A DNA stretch of 64,000 nt from Ilyonectria destructans (GCA_020740775.1 JAHEWK010000003.1:3038001-3102000), one strand, 5' to 3'; shown: positions 1 to 12,929, numbered from the stretch's first letter. Notes: generated from the sequence alone by a model not told the origin. Made by a program: numbers and translations.

Positions 1-2
1 TC

Positions 3-1484
<1,482 letters not shown>

Positions 1485-2059
1485 ACAAGGGTGCTCCCAT
1501 TTATCAGGATAGGGTGATACTAGGGCGCAAGAGAAGGAGGCGCAAATGATACCACGAAATCACTCACATACACGCTCACCCATACCCATGCGTGCCAACG
1601 AGAGACGCGGAGCACACGCATAACCTCAAAGGCATGGATCTAACAAACGAATCACATCCAAACACGCACAAACACACACAAACGCACGTCTGGCGTTGGG
1701 GAGACAGAGGGGTGGACTTGGGGGGGGTTTCTCGTTTTTAGCTATATGTTTCCTGTAAGGTTTTTTCATGATACAACGGAGCACAAAAAATACACGACGC
1801 CGTAGGAGTTATGAAATTCCACTGATTGTATGTTGTGTACTCTTGCTCCTTTCCCCCTGCATTCGCCAATGTTGTATGTCCGACATCTAGCATTCAAGTG
1901 CTGCAGGATTCGTCGCCGGATGTTGGTACATGGTAAGGGTGGTAGTCCAGCGTAAGATTCATCCAGACCGCAAATCCGGGGCAGATACCAACAAGTCGAG
2001 TTGCATAGTCCCAAGCTACCACAGCGTTGGTCTCCCTCAACCATGATTATGGGCTCCAT
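1485..2059. other. Intergenic: HOG1 3' flank
   Basis: This holds the presumed 3' UTR of the kinase, a CA-rich simple stretch at about 1650-1690, and a G run near 1720. On the minus strand 1766-2059 is open in the same frame as the hypothetical gene that stops at 2060 (see findings). I recognise no gene here. Confidence 0.5.
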
Positions 2060-2827
2060 TCATCCCCGCAAGGTGGACCCAAACTTGGGAGTGCTGTGGG
2101 AGCTGTCGTGCTGGGGGGATTCTTGATACATGACGTCGACAAACTTCTGCAAGCCCTCCTTTCCTCCTAGATATTCCAACGTCTCCCTGGCGCCCTTGCG
2201 GCACTGAGCGGCAGCATCTTCAGAAATATCGGGATTTATCGAGAACTCGAGCATTTCTGCGAGCACAAGTGCTATTTCTGCGGCGCCAACGCATGTTGCA
2301 GGAAAATCCTTAGGGTCGGCATGCCGGGCACCGGACATAAGCTTGAGGGCCTTAGGTATGGCTTGAGGCTCGGGAAATCCCCCCTCTGAGTCGCAGGGGA
2401 TGGGGATGGAGGTAGGTTCATCCTGAATTGTTTCGGGAGTATCTGGACAAGGGCAGAGGCTTCGAGGGTCGGTTTCACGCGTGCCTGGCTGCTGAGGCTT
2501 AGGGTCCACGTCTGTAGGGCAGGTCTTGAAATAGAGTCCTTCGTCTGGTTTAGAGAATCCGGTGTCGACGTTGTAGCCTAGATCATTCGCGAAACGCCGG
2601 TAATGTTGATGGGCTTCCTGGTTGTCGGCGGCCCAAGCGACGAACCCTCGGGAGATGGCCTGATTGCGGAGGTTGGCCTCGTTTCCGTAAAGCTGGATGG
2701 CTCGTGTGTAGCCGCAGTAGCACAAACATGGGGGAGATCGAGAAAGAGGACGACAGAAGAATTCTCTGAGCTCATAATCCATTGATAAGCACGTCCCAGT
2801 GCAGGCGGGTATGGCGACGGAATCCAT
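2060..2827 (-). CDS. hypothetical protein, cysteine-rich N-terminus
   Basis: An uninterrupted 255-codon frame starting at ATG 2827. A longer start at 2926 would add 33 residues that look like translated leader (FKKKSTTPSTLSPSTR), so I chose the internal ATG, which begins MDSVAIPACTGTCLS. The first 60 residues carry several cysteines (CLCYCGY); the middle is proline-rich; the last 80 residues contain a plausible helical part (AAEIALVLAEMLEF). I recognise no domain, signal peptide or membrane segment. It runs on the same strand as the ABC transporter that begins further right, with a 558-bp gap. It could be a lineage-specific gene or a decayed one, since the frame continues past its TGA. Function unknown. 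Confidence 0.5.
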   Translation of the reverse strand: MDSVAIPACTGTCLSMDYELREFFCRPLSRSPPCLCYCGYTRAIQLYGNEANLRNQAISRGFVAWAADNQEAHQHYRRFANDLGYNVDTGFSKPDEGLYFKTCPTDVDPKPQQPGTRETDPRSLCPCPDTPETIQDEPTSIPIPCDSEGGFPEPQAIPKALKLMSGARHADPKDFPATCVGAAEIALVLAEMLEFSINPDISEDAAAQCRKGARETLEYLGGKEGLQKFVDVMYQESPQHDSSHSTPKFGSTLRG

Positions 2828-3385
2828 CTGTAGCCGCGTAGAAGGAGATAGTGTAGAAGGGGTGGTGGATTTCTTTTTAAAAACGGGAGATGTTGAAGGA
2901 AGAAAATAAAAAAGATAATTACGCAAGAAAGTTGTGCTCTCTTGTTATTGGAGTGGTGCATCTGTCAGTGATTCATAGAGTTGACGGCCGGCAGGCAGCT
3001 GGCAACCGAGATGCAGTTACGTCAAATTGTACATGGAGAAATCTATACTATGGCTCAGCTACCTACGTTAGGTAAATTTAGGTAGTTAAAGATAACCACA
3101 CACAGCATCGTCATATGACATGAGTGAACGGACAGTATTTGGAATTTGAATTTGACATTTCTTTTTAACTGCTTACCTACCCAACCAACCTCATCATCAT
3201 CGTCGGGTCTACTAAAATCCAAGGCATGCTTCCCATCTAGTTTGGAGAAGCCCCTTCTTTAGTGGGATCCTCTCCAGAGATGCAAATCCTCATCCTCTAG
3301 CACCATTTTGTATCACTCCTCGCTTCTCACCAGGTATCATGAAGCCAAACCCAAATGCCCCTTTTTGTATGCACCCTCGAATCTC
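2828..3385. other. Intergenic, between hypothetical gene and ABC transporter 3' end
   Basis: AT-leaning spacer with the upstream region of the hypothetical gene and the 3' UTR of the ABC transporter. The palindrome-like acctacgttaggtaaattta lies near 3060. No gene is visible. Confidence 0.5.
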
Positions 3386-6300
3386 CTACTCCTCTAGTAT
3401 GGCTTGCAAATCTTCCATCTCGCCACTGTGATACACCATGTCGTAGAACTGGCCTTTAGAGTTATACAAGTCTTTAGGGGAGCCGCACTCGAGAACGCGT
3501 CCAGCGCTCATGACGACCACTGTGTCGTAGTCTATGATGGTGCGCAATCGATGCGCAATCGTAACGAGCGTGCGGTCGCCCCCGGCCTCCTCAAGTTCCC
3601 GTCGGAGAACCCGCTGAATACCCCGATCTGTCTCGTAGTCCATGCTGGCGGTTGCCTCGTCGAGGAGCATCAACTTGCTCTGGCGGATGAGCGCGCGACA
3701 GAGCGAAAGGACCTGGCGCTGGCCGTGGGAGAAGTTCTCGCCGCGGGCGTCGACGTCGGTGTCTAGGGATATAGCGTTGCTGTGGACGTCATCTATCGCG
3801 CCGGCGGTGTGTTCGTCTTCGTCGTCGGAGTTGTGCGCAGAGAATGATGCGATGCCCTTGCAGTTGTCTAGGGCCTTGTCTAGGAGCTCCTTGGGAACAT
3901 TGCCGCCTGGGTCGAGGTTGGACTCCACGGTACCGTTGAAAAGAACAGCTTCTTGGGGGATGATAGTTAAGCCCTCGCGGAGGCGGTGACGAGGAACCTT
4001 GGTGATGTCGACGCCATCATAGAGAATCTGCCCCGAGACGACGTTCGTGAAGCGAAGGAGAGAGAGAACCAACTAGAGGTACAGCAGTTAATATCATGGG
4101 AAATGAGTAGAGAAGAAGGCACGGTATTTTTGTTACTCACTGTGCTCTTGCCAGAACCTGTGCGGCCCACAATTGCCACTCGTTCGCCAGCCTTGAACTT
4201 GAGGTTTACGTCGGTGAGAATGTCCGGGCCCTCAGGATCATATCGAATGGTGACATTTCGAAACTCAATCTCTCCAGACCGAGGCCAACCTTTGGGGATC
4301 ACATGGGATGGGTCGTCCGTATACTCGCCCTCCTCAGGGTAGGTCTCATCGCCCTTTTCCTCTGGTTCCAATTTGACGTACTCCTTGACTCGGTGGAACT
4401 GTATTGTTCGCGTCAGTATTGTTGAAAGATCTTAGTGTAAAAAGGACAACTCACGCTCTGCATTTCCACCTCGAGATCGTTCATGCACCTAACTAGCATC
4501 AGAATCGTCTGGCTCAGACCGTTGGCGTTAGTGAGCGAGAAGCCGACAAGACCAGCAGAAATCACACCGGCCTGGGACACGGCGATAATGCCAGCAGAGA
4601 GAGCCACCAGGGCGGTGACAAAGTCCACGCGAACCGCCACCCAGCGGTTCGCATTGAAGTTCGCCTCGGCTGCGGCCGACCAGGCGCGCAATTTCGCTGC
4701 CAACTCCTCACGGAATGCCTCCGACATGCCTGCTCTGGCCCGGATAACAGACAACCCCGCGAGTGTATCCGCGAACTGGGAGAAGACGGGAGACTGGGCC
4801 GATGATGTGAGACGCTTAATGACGACAGCAGTGCGAGTATACATCTCGCCGATGAGGACGCCAAACAGACAGGTGAAGAGGGCCGGGACCATGAATATGG
4901 GCATGATGCTGCTGACGGCACCGAGACGAAATATCATCATGAAAATCGAGTCAATGGTGGCCCGTAGCATGCTGCTGAGCATACCGTCGATGGAGGCTAT
5001 GTCGCTAGAGAAACGGTTGGTGATGCGGCCAATGGGGATGTGCTTGAACCACGACAGCGAGACACGCATGATGGCCCGGATGAAGTCGTTGTGCAGGCGC
5101 CTGGCGGCCCTCCATGCTCCCCATTCGAACATGACGATGACGACCGAGTAGAAACCAATATCTAAGAGGGTGAGCACGGCATAGATACCCATGTAGTAGG
5201 CGATATCGACGTGGGCCTGGTGGTTGTACGCCTCTACCCAGACGGAGAGCCAGAGAGTCCCAACAAAGCTGAAAATGTGAGGGAGGAGAAGAAACCCCAT
5301 GATTACGCTCACAAAGGCAGGGTGTCCAAAGTAGCTCATGTATTGCAAGGCTGTATCGGTATGTTAGCATTGTCAAAGAGCGGAAGGGGAGTATCATACA
5401 AGTTAGGCGGCCCAATTTTCCAGATGCCTTCATTTCCTGGTTCACAATATCATTGTCAGGCTTTACTTCCGCACTATCCGTCGACTCGTTCAAGGTGGTA
5501 CTATCGGACTGAAGACCACCCTCGACTTCGTCTGGCGTTTCGGCATCCTCGATATCGCCTCCCAGAACTTGCGCTAGAGCGATGGGCTTGCGCACAACGC
5601 CAATTTGTGTCTCTGCGAGCTTGACCTGCCCATTCTCCAGCGAGATCGAGAAGTCTGCTTGTTCCGAAATCCAGGGTATATTGGTCACCAGGACGGTGGT
5701 CCTCCCAGTCAGAAGGTCACTGCAAAAGCAATGCTTCCAGACACCGGCCGCAGTCTTGGCATCTAGAGCTGCGAGTATGTCATCAAGTAGCAGAAGGGGT
5801 GCTTTCGAGTAAAGCGCTCTGGCCAAAGCAACGCGGGCTTTTTGACCTCCCGAGAGCGATGTTCCGTTCTCACCCACTGTCGTCTGGTCCCTGTCCGGTA
5901 GCTCCTTGAAGTCTTCTCGTAGACAGCAAGCCTCAATGACGCGATCATACCGTACCTTTTCCATGGGACTACCAAACAGAATATTGGCCTGAATAGTGTC
6001 ATTCTGGAGCCACGCGGATTGTGAAGCAAACGCTACATCTTCGGGCCTTGTCACAGATCCGCCCTCGATATATGTCTCTCCAAGGATTGCCAGCAGCAGA
6101 GTGGACTTCCCACTTCCACTGGGACCGCTAACGGCGTTCAAACCTCCTTGAGCGAAGTCGAGTGAGATATCATTGAGGCTAAAGGTGGCCTTTTTGTTCC
6201 GTCGGAACGAACCCCCTTTGATCCGCAGAGGACCTACTGGGTAGCGGGTAAGGGGTACCGTACTTTCAAAATACTTGTCAAGACGGCTGACCGATACCAG

Positions 6301-8186
6301 TGCGGCTGCAAAGTTGCGAGCAAAGGAGCTGGCCTGCATAATGTTCCTGCGGATGTTCTTGACGAGGAAAACAGAGGTAAATGCGGTGGCGGCATCGAGA
6401 CGATGCTTCTCAAGGCCCACGTGAAGCGCGAACATCACTAGTAAAGAGAGGAACGGGAAGACCTGAGTGATTTGGTTCAGGACGGCCTGAAGGACGGAAA
6501 CTCTCCACAACTCCTTTTGCTCAGCTGCACGAGCCTCGATGATCTTTTCTGTGATGGGTGTCTCCCACGAAAAGTACTTGATGGCTCTCAGGGAGGCTAG
6601 ATACTCTGTCACTAACGACATGCGAGAATCCTGGGCCTTCCTAACCTGCCTTTGGGAAAAGTACATTCTTTGTCCTAGCCAGATAGACACCGGGGTCGCC
6701 AGAGCCAGGATAGCAGTACCAACCAAAGAAGCCCATCCGAGCATCCGGTACATGCCAACAAGAGAAATGATGGTCCCTAGCGGGACTCCGACGGTGGCCA
6801 TGACCATGTCTCGGGCTCTGTAAATAGCGTCCACATCTGAAGCCATGAGATTTGACAAGCGGCCGGCCGAGGTACTCTTGGCCGCCCCCTTTTTCTCTTT
6901 ACCTTCAGTCTTGCCACTGGAGTGCAACTCGAATGGGTCTTCTTCTAGTTCCATGGAATCGAGAGCAGTGTAATACAACTCCTGGGTGAAGGCGGATTTT
7001 ATTCGCACAACGAGCCTGGTGGAAGTGAATATATACTGTTGAAAGCAGATGGATCGGACCAAGGGACCAAGAAACATGAGTAACACCCACAGCCAAGGCC
7101 TATATGTGGCACCGCTTGGGTCAGCAAGATACTCCAGTAGCTTGAACATGCCGTACGCAGCAACATTCTCCACTGTGTAGCTTGATCCAATCCAGATCGA
7201 CATGCGCACCAACTCGCCCTGCTGGAACCGCAATGCCGTCAGCAGCGTCTTCTTCGATATCGAACGAGCTTTCTGGACTTGGCGCAGGAGGTACAAAGGC
7301 TCGTCGTACCAGGCAATATTGGGGATATCATCCATTTCAAGCTTGCCCTTGGCCCCCTTCCATATGGTGGGGGTCAGCCAGTCGTAGGTACAGTAGAAGG
7401 TGAGCCAGCTGCACGTCTCTTCGGGAGCGGGCTCGTCGCCGAGGCTACGGCCTGGGATGTTGATGTCAATCTTGGGAGGCACCCATTCCCTTGGAGTCAT
7501 CAACGCGAAGACAAACGTGAGCGTAAGAGCGGCGATGGCTGCGATCAAGCTGGTATCACGCAAGCACTGGGACCCCACCTGGATACATGGGAGATAGTGG
7601 GCAGTGGCGAGCAGAAGAAGCATGATTGTGAACACAGAGTTGACCTGATGGAGAGCCACATGACGCCATTGAAGATCGTTGACGAGGCGTAAGAGGCCAA
7701 GGAGGAACGCATAGGCGGGGACAACTACATTGAGAACGTGAACGCGACCCTCAACGTAGGCAAGGAAGAGAAAGGAGACGGAGGCGAGTCTGGCCGCCTG
7801 GGAGAGGAGTTCGTAAGACCAGCGGATCTTGGATGCCTTTGATCGATGGACGAAGATTTCTCGGCGCAACTGAACCAGGCGGACGGCGAGCCATAACAGG
7901 GACAAGACGAGGACCGCAGCTTGGGGAGTGCCGGATTGGGCGAATTCTGAGACATCGTTGAGCCACTGTATCTCTGGCAATTTTAACGGAGTCTGGTAGA
8001 GGCTAAGGGAGGTGGGTTAGCATTAGAGAGGTGGTTGAGGCACGAGGAGCCCGTGGTGGACTGGGGCAACGACGCTGAGAGGTTTACGGACCTTGTTAGA
8101 TAAGGCTGCTGAGAGACGTGGGTAGATTGATTTCTATCGTAGGGAGAGAACTCATAGCCACCGAAGCGATGGATGACGAAATCCAT
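3386..8186 (-). CDS. ABCC-family (MRP / bile-acid type) ABC transporter
   Basis: Full-length multidrug-resistance-associated-type ABC exporter, closest by eye to fungal Ybt1/'ABC bile acid transporter' proteins, usually found in the vacuolar membrane. Exons: 8186-8092, 8002-5400, 5350-4455, 4398-4141, 4072-3386, giving 1512 aa with consistent phases. Order: an N-terminal membrane region (TMD0, about residues 1-190), TMD1 (about 280-590), NBD1 (Walker A GPSGSGKST near 657, signature LSGGQ, Walker B LLLLDD), TMD2 (about 910-1190), NBD2 (Walker A GRTGSGKST near 1276, signature FSHGQ, Walker B LMLLDEA). NBD1 has Asp where NBD2 has the catalytic Glu, the asymmetry usual in ABCC proteins. The first exon (MDFVIHRFGGYEF) is the least certain part: its donor is GTCCGT. 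The substrate cannot be read from the sequence. Confidence 0.93.
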
Positions 8187-8220
8187 GATGGTGACATGGG
8201 ATCTCAGGCGAGATGGGCAG

Positions 8221-8310
8221 AGGGATGGGAAGGAGGAGGGAGGAAGGAGGGAGGAAGGAGGGAGGAAGGAGGGCGGAAACAAGGAAGGAAGGAAGGAGAG
8301 AGAAACGAAA
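8221..8310. repeat. polypurine microsatellite in the ABC transporter leader
   Basis: An 11-bp unit (aggagggagga) is repeated about three to four times, followed by aaggaaggaaggaagg. It lies 35-125 bp upstream of the proposed ABC transporter ATG, so the transcript would carry a long CU-rich run. It gives the minus strand a Ser/Pro/Leu-rich open frame that should not be read as protein. Confidence 0.8.
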
Positions 8311-9505
8311 GAGGCGAGTGTAGACGCAGATGCAAGATGCAATGCACAGAGAGAGACACGGATAAAGAGAGGAAAGAGCAAACTGCCTTATTAAGCCCCC
8401 ATCCTGGGATCCTCCTGAGTCTAGGATCTGTGTCTAAAATCCGTGAAGCCCGAGGGTGGGAGTGAATCGTGGTGTGCTGCGTCGCTGGACGCTGGATGAT
8501 GGATGCTGGACGCGTGTGTGCAGGGCCTCACGCCCAAAAAGCCGGGAGAGTGGGTTCCTTTGTGGTGGAGACTGCAAGGGGGCGATGGTGAGTGCTGCTT
8601 ATAGCGGGCCCTGGCGGAGTCACACGCTCTATTGCACTGGCTCTCCAGCGCTCAGAAGCCCAGAGGTCGTCGTGCGGGCGGCCGGGGGGGGCCACTGTTG
8701 CAGCCGATTACAGGGAGCTCAGTGGGATGGCCGCCCCAAGTGGCCGAGCTCGGCGGGGCAGGTGCTGCGGGGCTAGCGGCATCGTAGTGCCGGGCCAGGG
8801 CGTCCTGGAGCCCACCGTGGGCAATACGCCACCACTGGGCCCTTCCCACCAGAAGCAAACCGTACAGTACCGCCAAACTTCACCGACCAGCGAGCCGCGA
8901 GTGCATTGGATGGCACCAGGAAGCGGGAAGCCAGAGCCGGCCATGCATTACCCCTTGACCGCCTCCATTCACCGGTTTCGGTGTGCATTTGGCGTGCCTA
9001 GCTTGCCAGCAGCCAGCAGCTAAGACTCAGGGTCAAGTCGTCTCTTTCCTCATCACCGCGGTGAGTGAGCGAGCACGAGGACGGCAGCGGAAGCGCCCGC
9101 TGAACCATCGACAATCAACCTTCAGCCTACCGTCTTAAGCTGGGAGTGGCGCTGTGCCACCCACGGACGGCTGGCGTACCGCATGGGGAAGGTTGCCATG
9201 TGGGATCCGGGACCCTTTGTGACCAACTCGGCTTTACGAGCCGGATCCGATCCCAGGCCTGATAAGACGTGCTTTGATTTGGGTGCTTTTGTGATTCAGA
9301 GGTATCGAATGTGGCCTGACTTGAGCCAGGTTTGTGTAATGGGGGCTTGCGTGCTGTGGGATGACGATGATGAGCCTGGCTTGCGGCTGAAGTTGTGGGG
9401 AAATCTGCCTAAGTCAGTCATACACGTTCTAGGAACAATTGGAATTAGGAATGCTGTTGTAGTTTCCACATGATGCGAATGCTGCGTCCTCAATCCTGAT
9501 TGTTT
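8311..9505. other. Gene-poor region upstream of the ABC transporter
   Basis: GC-moderate sequence that presumably holds the ABC transporter promoter. It contains several overlapping open frames up to about 140 codons on both strands, none with a recognisable domain or convincing splice partners. No RNA gene seen. Confidence 0.45.
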
Positions 9506-9817
9506 GTACGGCTGAACTTGATGACACATGGCTGCCTAAATTCACTAAACTGGCGGATACGAGGTCTGATCTTGGGGTTAAGCGTCCTCTTTTACTCAAC
9601 AATTACAGCTCTGATGCATACTACCTATGTGCAGCTGAGGACTTGATGTTACATGAATGCCTACGTAATTAAACTGGTCGGTCCTCTATGACTGTGCGGC
9701 TTTAACTTGACACGAAGATGTCTGACATCGGCAAATTCGGCAAACTGGTTGACGCGAGCGAGGTTTGGATTTCGGGGTCAAGCCGCCTCCCTTGACTAGC
9801 AAGTACAGCTCTGATGG
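9506..9817. repeat. three diverged tandem copies of a ~60-125 bp unit
   Basis: Units begin near 9506, 9629 and 9694, each with a form of gt(a/g)c(g/a)gct followed by aacttga/gacttga and an aaactgg(c/t) block. Copies 1 and 3 also share a longer 3' half that runs to acagctctgatg. Many differences between copies are C/T or G/A (ggggttaagc against ggggtcaagc). This looks like an old, mutated repeat rather than a gene. Confidence 0.6.
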
Positions 9818-10159
9818 ATGTAAAATTGTCTACTGGTGATTACAAGAAATCAAATCCTTCAATGACATCACTTCAGTGGGCGGCGCTCGGATTGCACGGG
9901 TTTTCTCCTGCTACTTAGTATGGACATCAAGACGCAACAATGGACCAAAACGCCATGGATTGAGCATCGTGATGAATGCGTCCGCTAGTGAAGGTAAATC
10001 ATCTATATACCTATTTGCATGGCCGCCAATGGGATGAGGGACGGGCGTGGAAGACTGTTGGAAGAGTGCACTGCTGGGAAGGGAAAGAGTTGTCAGTGAG
10101 ACCAAAAAAAACGGGGTGCAACTGTACGATGGCAGTGATATCAAAGCAATACGCAGACA

Positions 10160-10320
10160 TAAATTATATGCTCTAATCCTAAATATAATTATAAATAATA
10201 CACCTTATTTGGCAGTTTAGGAAATAATATTTATATAAGCCTTAGTTTTAATATTTATCCTCTAATTATTATTTTTAGTATATTAGACTTATTAACGAAA
10301 GTACCACTAAAGCTTAAGAA
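10160..10320. other. AT-rich block
   Basis: About 160 bp composed almost only of A and T with many TA steps (aaatataattataaataata). It stands out from the GC-balanced DNA on both sides and lies just left of the inverted-repeat element. It looks like RIP-degraded repeat DNA; no coding potential. Confidence 0.65.
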
Positions 10321-10339
10321 TAGACCCTTTGACTGGTGA

Positions 10340-10475
10340 GCGACGCCCGGATTTGGGCTAACTTGGGCTGATTTCAATCGCAACGGAATCGCTTGCCCCT
10401 CTGCAGGCTGGCGCCTTCGGGCTTTATGCCCATGATATCTTGGGCGATGCCCAGATTTGGGCCAATTTCAATCGT
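10340..10475 (+). repeat. direct repeat pair inside the left arm of the element
   Basis: Copy A at about 10340-10381 reads gcgacgcccggatttgggc followed by tttcaatcg. Copy B at about 10442-10475 reads gcgatgcccagatttgggc and again tttcaatcg. The few differences in the matching part are C/T and G/A. Copy A also forms part of the inverted repeat described in the next entry. Confidence 0.6.
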
Positions 10476-11072
10476 CAGTTATTTGAGCCTGCTTATCCTT
10501 TCCTGAGAGCAGGGACTAATGCAGCCATCAACAGCCAACGCATCGTCCACCACCGCCGCCTCTACTAGTGAGTATTGTTATGGTTCATCCATGATTCTGT
10601 ATTATAATGGGCTCATAGCGAAGAATGCTCTACCATAGCAAGAGGACGAGGACGAGGAGTCCAAGAAAAAGAAGACGAAGAAGAATCTGGGCGTGTCCGC
10701 CCCATCTCTCGCCGCCGTCTCCTACAGTTGCACATTGGGCAAGGTCCGCAAAAAGTGCAAAGCCCAAATACCAAAATGACTTAAAAGAAACGTCTAGCAC
10801 AGAGGTATACGAAACCACATCCTGACACATGATCATGTTTCATTCTATTCTAATGGGCCATGATTGCTATAGTATCAAATTAAATAAGCTATTGAACACG
10901 CTGTACCAATCTGCTGTTCCAAGCTAGTATTCTGTCGGGTCACGCAGCTGTACCATACTGTCTTTCAGCTACGTCAGCCTGAACTAATATAGGAGGATAT
11001 CATGGGCATAAAGCCCGAGGGCATCAGGCCACAGGGGGGCGAGAGATTTTATTGCGATTGAAATCGGCCCAA
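10363..11072. mobile_element. ~710-bp element bounded by 77-bp inverted repeats (MITE-like or transposon remnant)
   Basis: Bases 10363-10439 and the reverse complement of 10996-11072 align over 77 positions without gaps. I count 13 mismatches by hand (about 83% identity), of which 11 are transitions. The longest perfect block is tcgggctttatgcccatgat plus six bases. The 556 bp between the arms have no intact transposase; there is one short acidic/lysine-rich frame near 10640-10790 that I cannot identify. Weaker similarity extends some 25 bp outward on each side, so the true ends, and any target-site duplication, are unresolved. Size and arms fit a non-autonomous DNA transposon; an inverted duplication of another repeat is possible. 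Confidence 0.6.
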
Positions 11073-11204
11073 GAAAGCCCGAGGATACCGGACGGCATGG
11101 GGGCGAGTGACTCCATTGAGATGGTTGATTCTGGGCAGCATGGACGATGTCCGCAAACTGTAGTGCCTAAAAAAGCAACGCACTGCCTTGGGGTTGTTCT
11201 TGGG

Positions 11205-11322
11205 AAGGAAGGAGCACCCCAAAGGCGCTTCGCTTTTTTCACGCCTGAGGTTCTGTTTGCCTTACGTGGCCGGGTGAGGCTGCCATCTGGGTAATTTAGT
11301 TAAGGAAGGAGCACCCTAAAGG
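11205..11322 (+). repeat. pair of 21-bp direct repeats
   Basis: A 21-bp sequence starting aaggaaggagcaccc occurs at 11205-11225 and at 11302-11322 with a single C/T difference, 97 bp apart. The segment between has no features I recognise. Confidence 0.6.
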
Positions 11323-12929
11323 TCCTGGAAAGAAGGCACGCCGCGCTGGAAGAGGTCGATGGTACCGCAATGCGCCATGTTTGGAGACGTTGTCAAAAAA
11401 GAAATTCCGTGCCATTGTGCATGCCACTTACCGTCCAAGAATTTCGTGATTAGAGACGACATGTTTTGTGCTGGAATACGGTCCGCCAAGTTCGATATTA
11501 CTCGAAGGTACCACGCATTTTCCGTTCGCGGCAGGTGTGTTGGAGGAGGCGGCCAATCCGTTAAAATCGCGTGCTTGATGAAGTGATGAAAAAGAGAAAG
11601 AAGGAGGAGGATGTGCGAGAGAAAGCATGAGACAGGAGCTGAACATTTTACTATAATTATTTGGGGGAATCTTGAGGACAACTGACAGTGAATCACATCA
11701 ATGCCCAGGGCGGAGAAGACGAGCGAGAACAGGGGGAAGTGGAAATGCAGAACCTTTCAGGGAAACTACGGAGATGGGTTTTTGAATGATTTAGAGATGG
11801 CTAGGCTTGCGAGCTGCTATGATGTGGAGATAATTGTTGAATGCTATATTCTTTGCGTTCCGAGACCTATGCTGCAATTCTGGGGTGACGCAGGGCCTGG
11901 GAGATAATCTCACTCCTAGGCCTCATAAGTACCCTACAAATGCGTTGCAGAATCAGCTTTCCAAACCTTGACCGTTTTGTCAAAACTGGATCTAAATGAA
12001 AGATTTCAATACCCGTCGTAGTCGGCTAAGACGGCAGACGAATAGAACCATGGGTCCTGACATTTGACACATGCCTCTGTTGAATTCTCGCCTTGTATTA
12101 CCCTGTGTCTTTGTATCCGGTAGTTAGACAACTATCGGATTGTGCACTCGACCGTAGAGCAAGAAAACTGCCCGGTTTGTTGTAATGTTAATTGTGTGTG
12201 GCCGAGTGTGCGGTGCTTCCGCATATTGGGTAGCCGTCCTAGAATCCGGCTGTGATATCCCCAGCACAATTTGTGAATTCAGCTACTATCTACACACCAT
12301 TCCCTCTCGCTATTTAAACTCGTCTTGGAAGTTTACTGGTTGTCCCGTCCGTCTGACGTTGCTCTATCTACAGTGCGTACCTATAATCTTATGCTCTAGG
12401 GTGAGACTCTATAAGGCCTCTACCACTAAGTGAATTAATTAGGACTTAGGGAACATAAATTTAATACATTTAGCGTTTTACCCTTAAATGTGGTTTTCGG
12501 CCACCATTAAAAGTCTCTGTGCTGGGGCTCTGAGTGATAAGTGATGTTGTCAAACTTGCTGCGCCAACCTTCGTACACAAGCACCCCGGAATGTCGCTAG
12601 CAGTATCGGGTTTTACGTGGAAACAACAGTGACAATTAATTTTTATTGCGTCAGCGCCCCCGGAATTGATGGAACATTATCTGCCATTTCCCTTTAAATG
12701 TGGTAAACCCCCACCCTAGTCGCTGACTGTGGAATCAAGAGATGAGTTGGACTGTAAGCAAATGGTGTGCTTTTTCGTGAAGTGTTATTGAGAAAATATT
12801 TCAGCGCAATTAGTTTGCAATTTAATGCGAGACTATTTATGGCAGCTGGCGGGTGTGAGTTTGACAGCTGGCAGCACTTGCCAGCTGGGGGACTGATAGT
12901 TATTGCATATTGTTACAGTCAGTATCCCT
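11323..12929. other. Gene-poor region
   Basis: Becomes gradually richer in A+T to the right. The longest open frame (minus, 11316-11696, 126 codons) shows no domain and no splice context that I trust. No tRNA or rRNA seen. Confidence 0.4.

Noticed and set aside
7983..8381. Minus-strand Ser/Pro/Leu-rich frame as an N-terminal extension of the ABC transporter
   Set aside because: The upstream half is the translated purine/pyrimidine repeat. The ATG at 8186 with a good context and a phased intron gives a more plausible start.
10625..10836. Short frames inside the inverted-repeat element as a transposase remnant
   Set aside because: Acid/lysine-rich and proline-rich peptides of about 66 residues with no motif that ties them to any transposase.
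11316..11696. 126-codon minus ORF in the gene-poor island
   Set aside because: No domain, repeat-proximal, and composition like the surrounding noncoding DNA.
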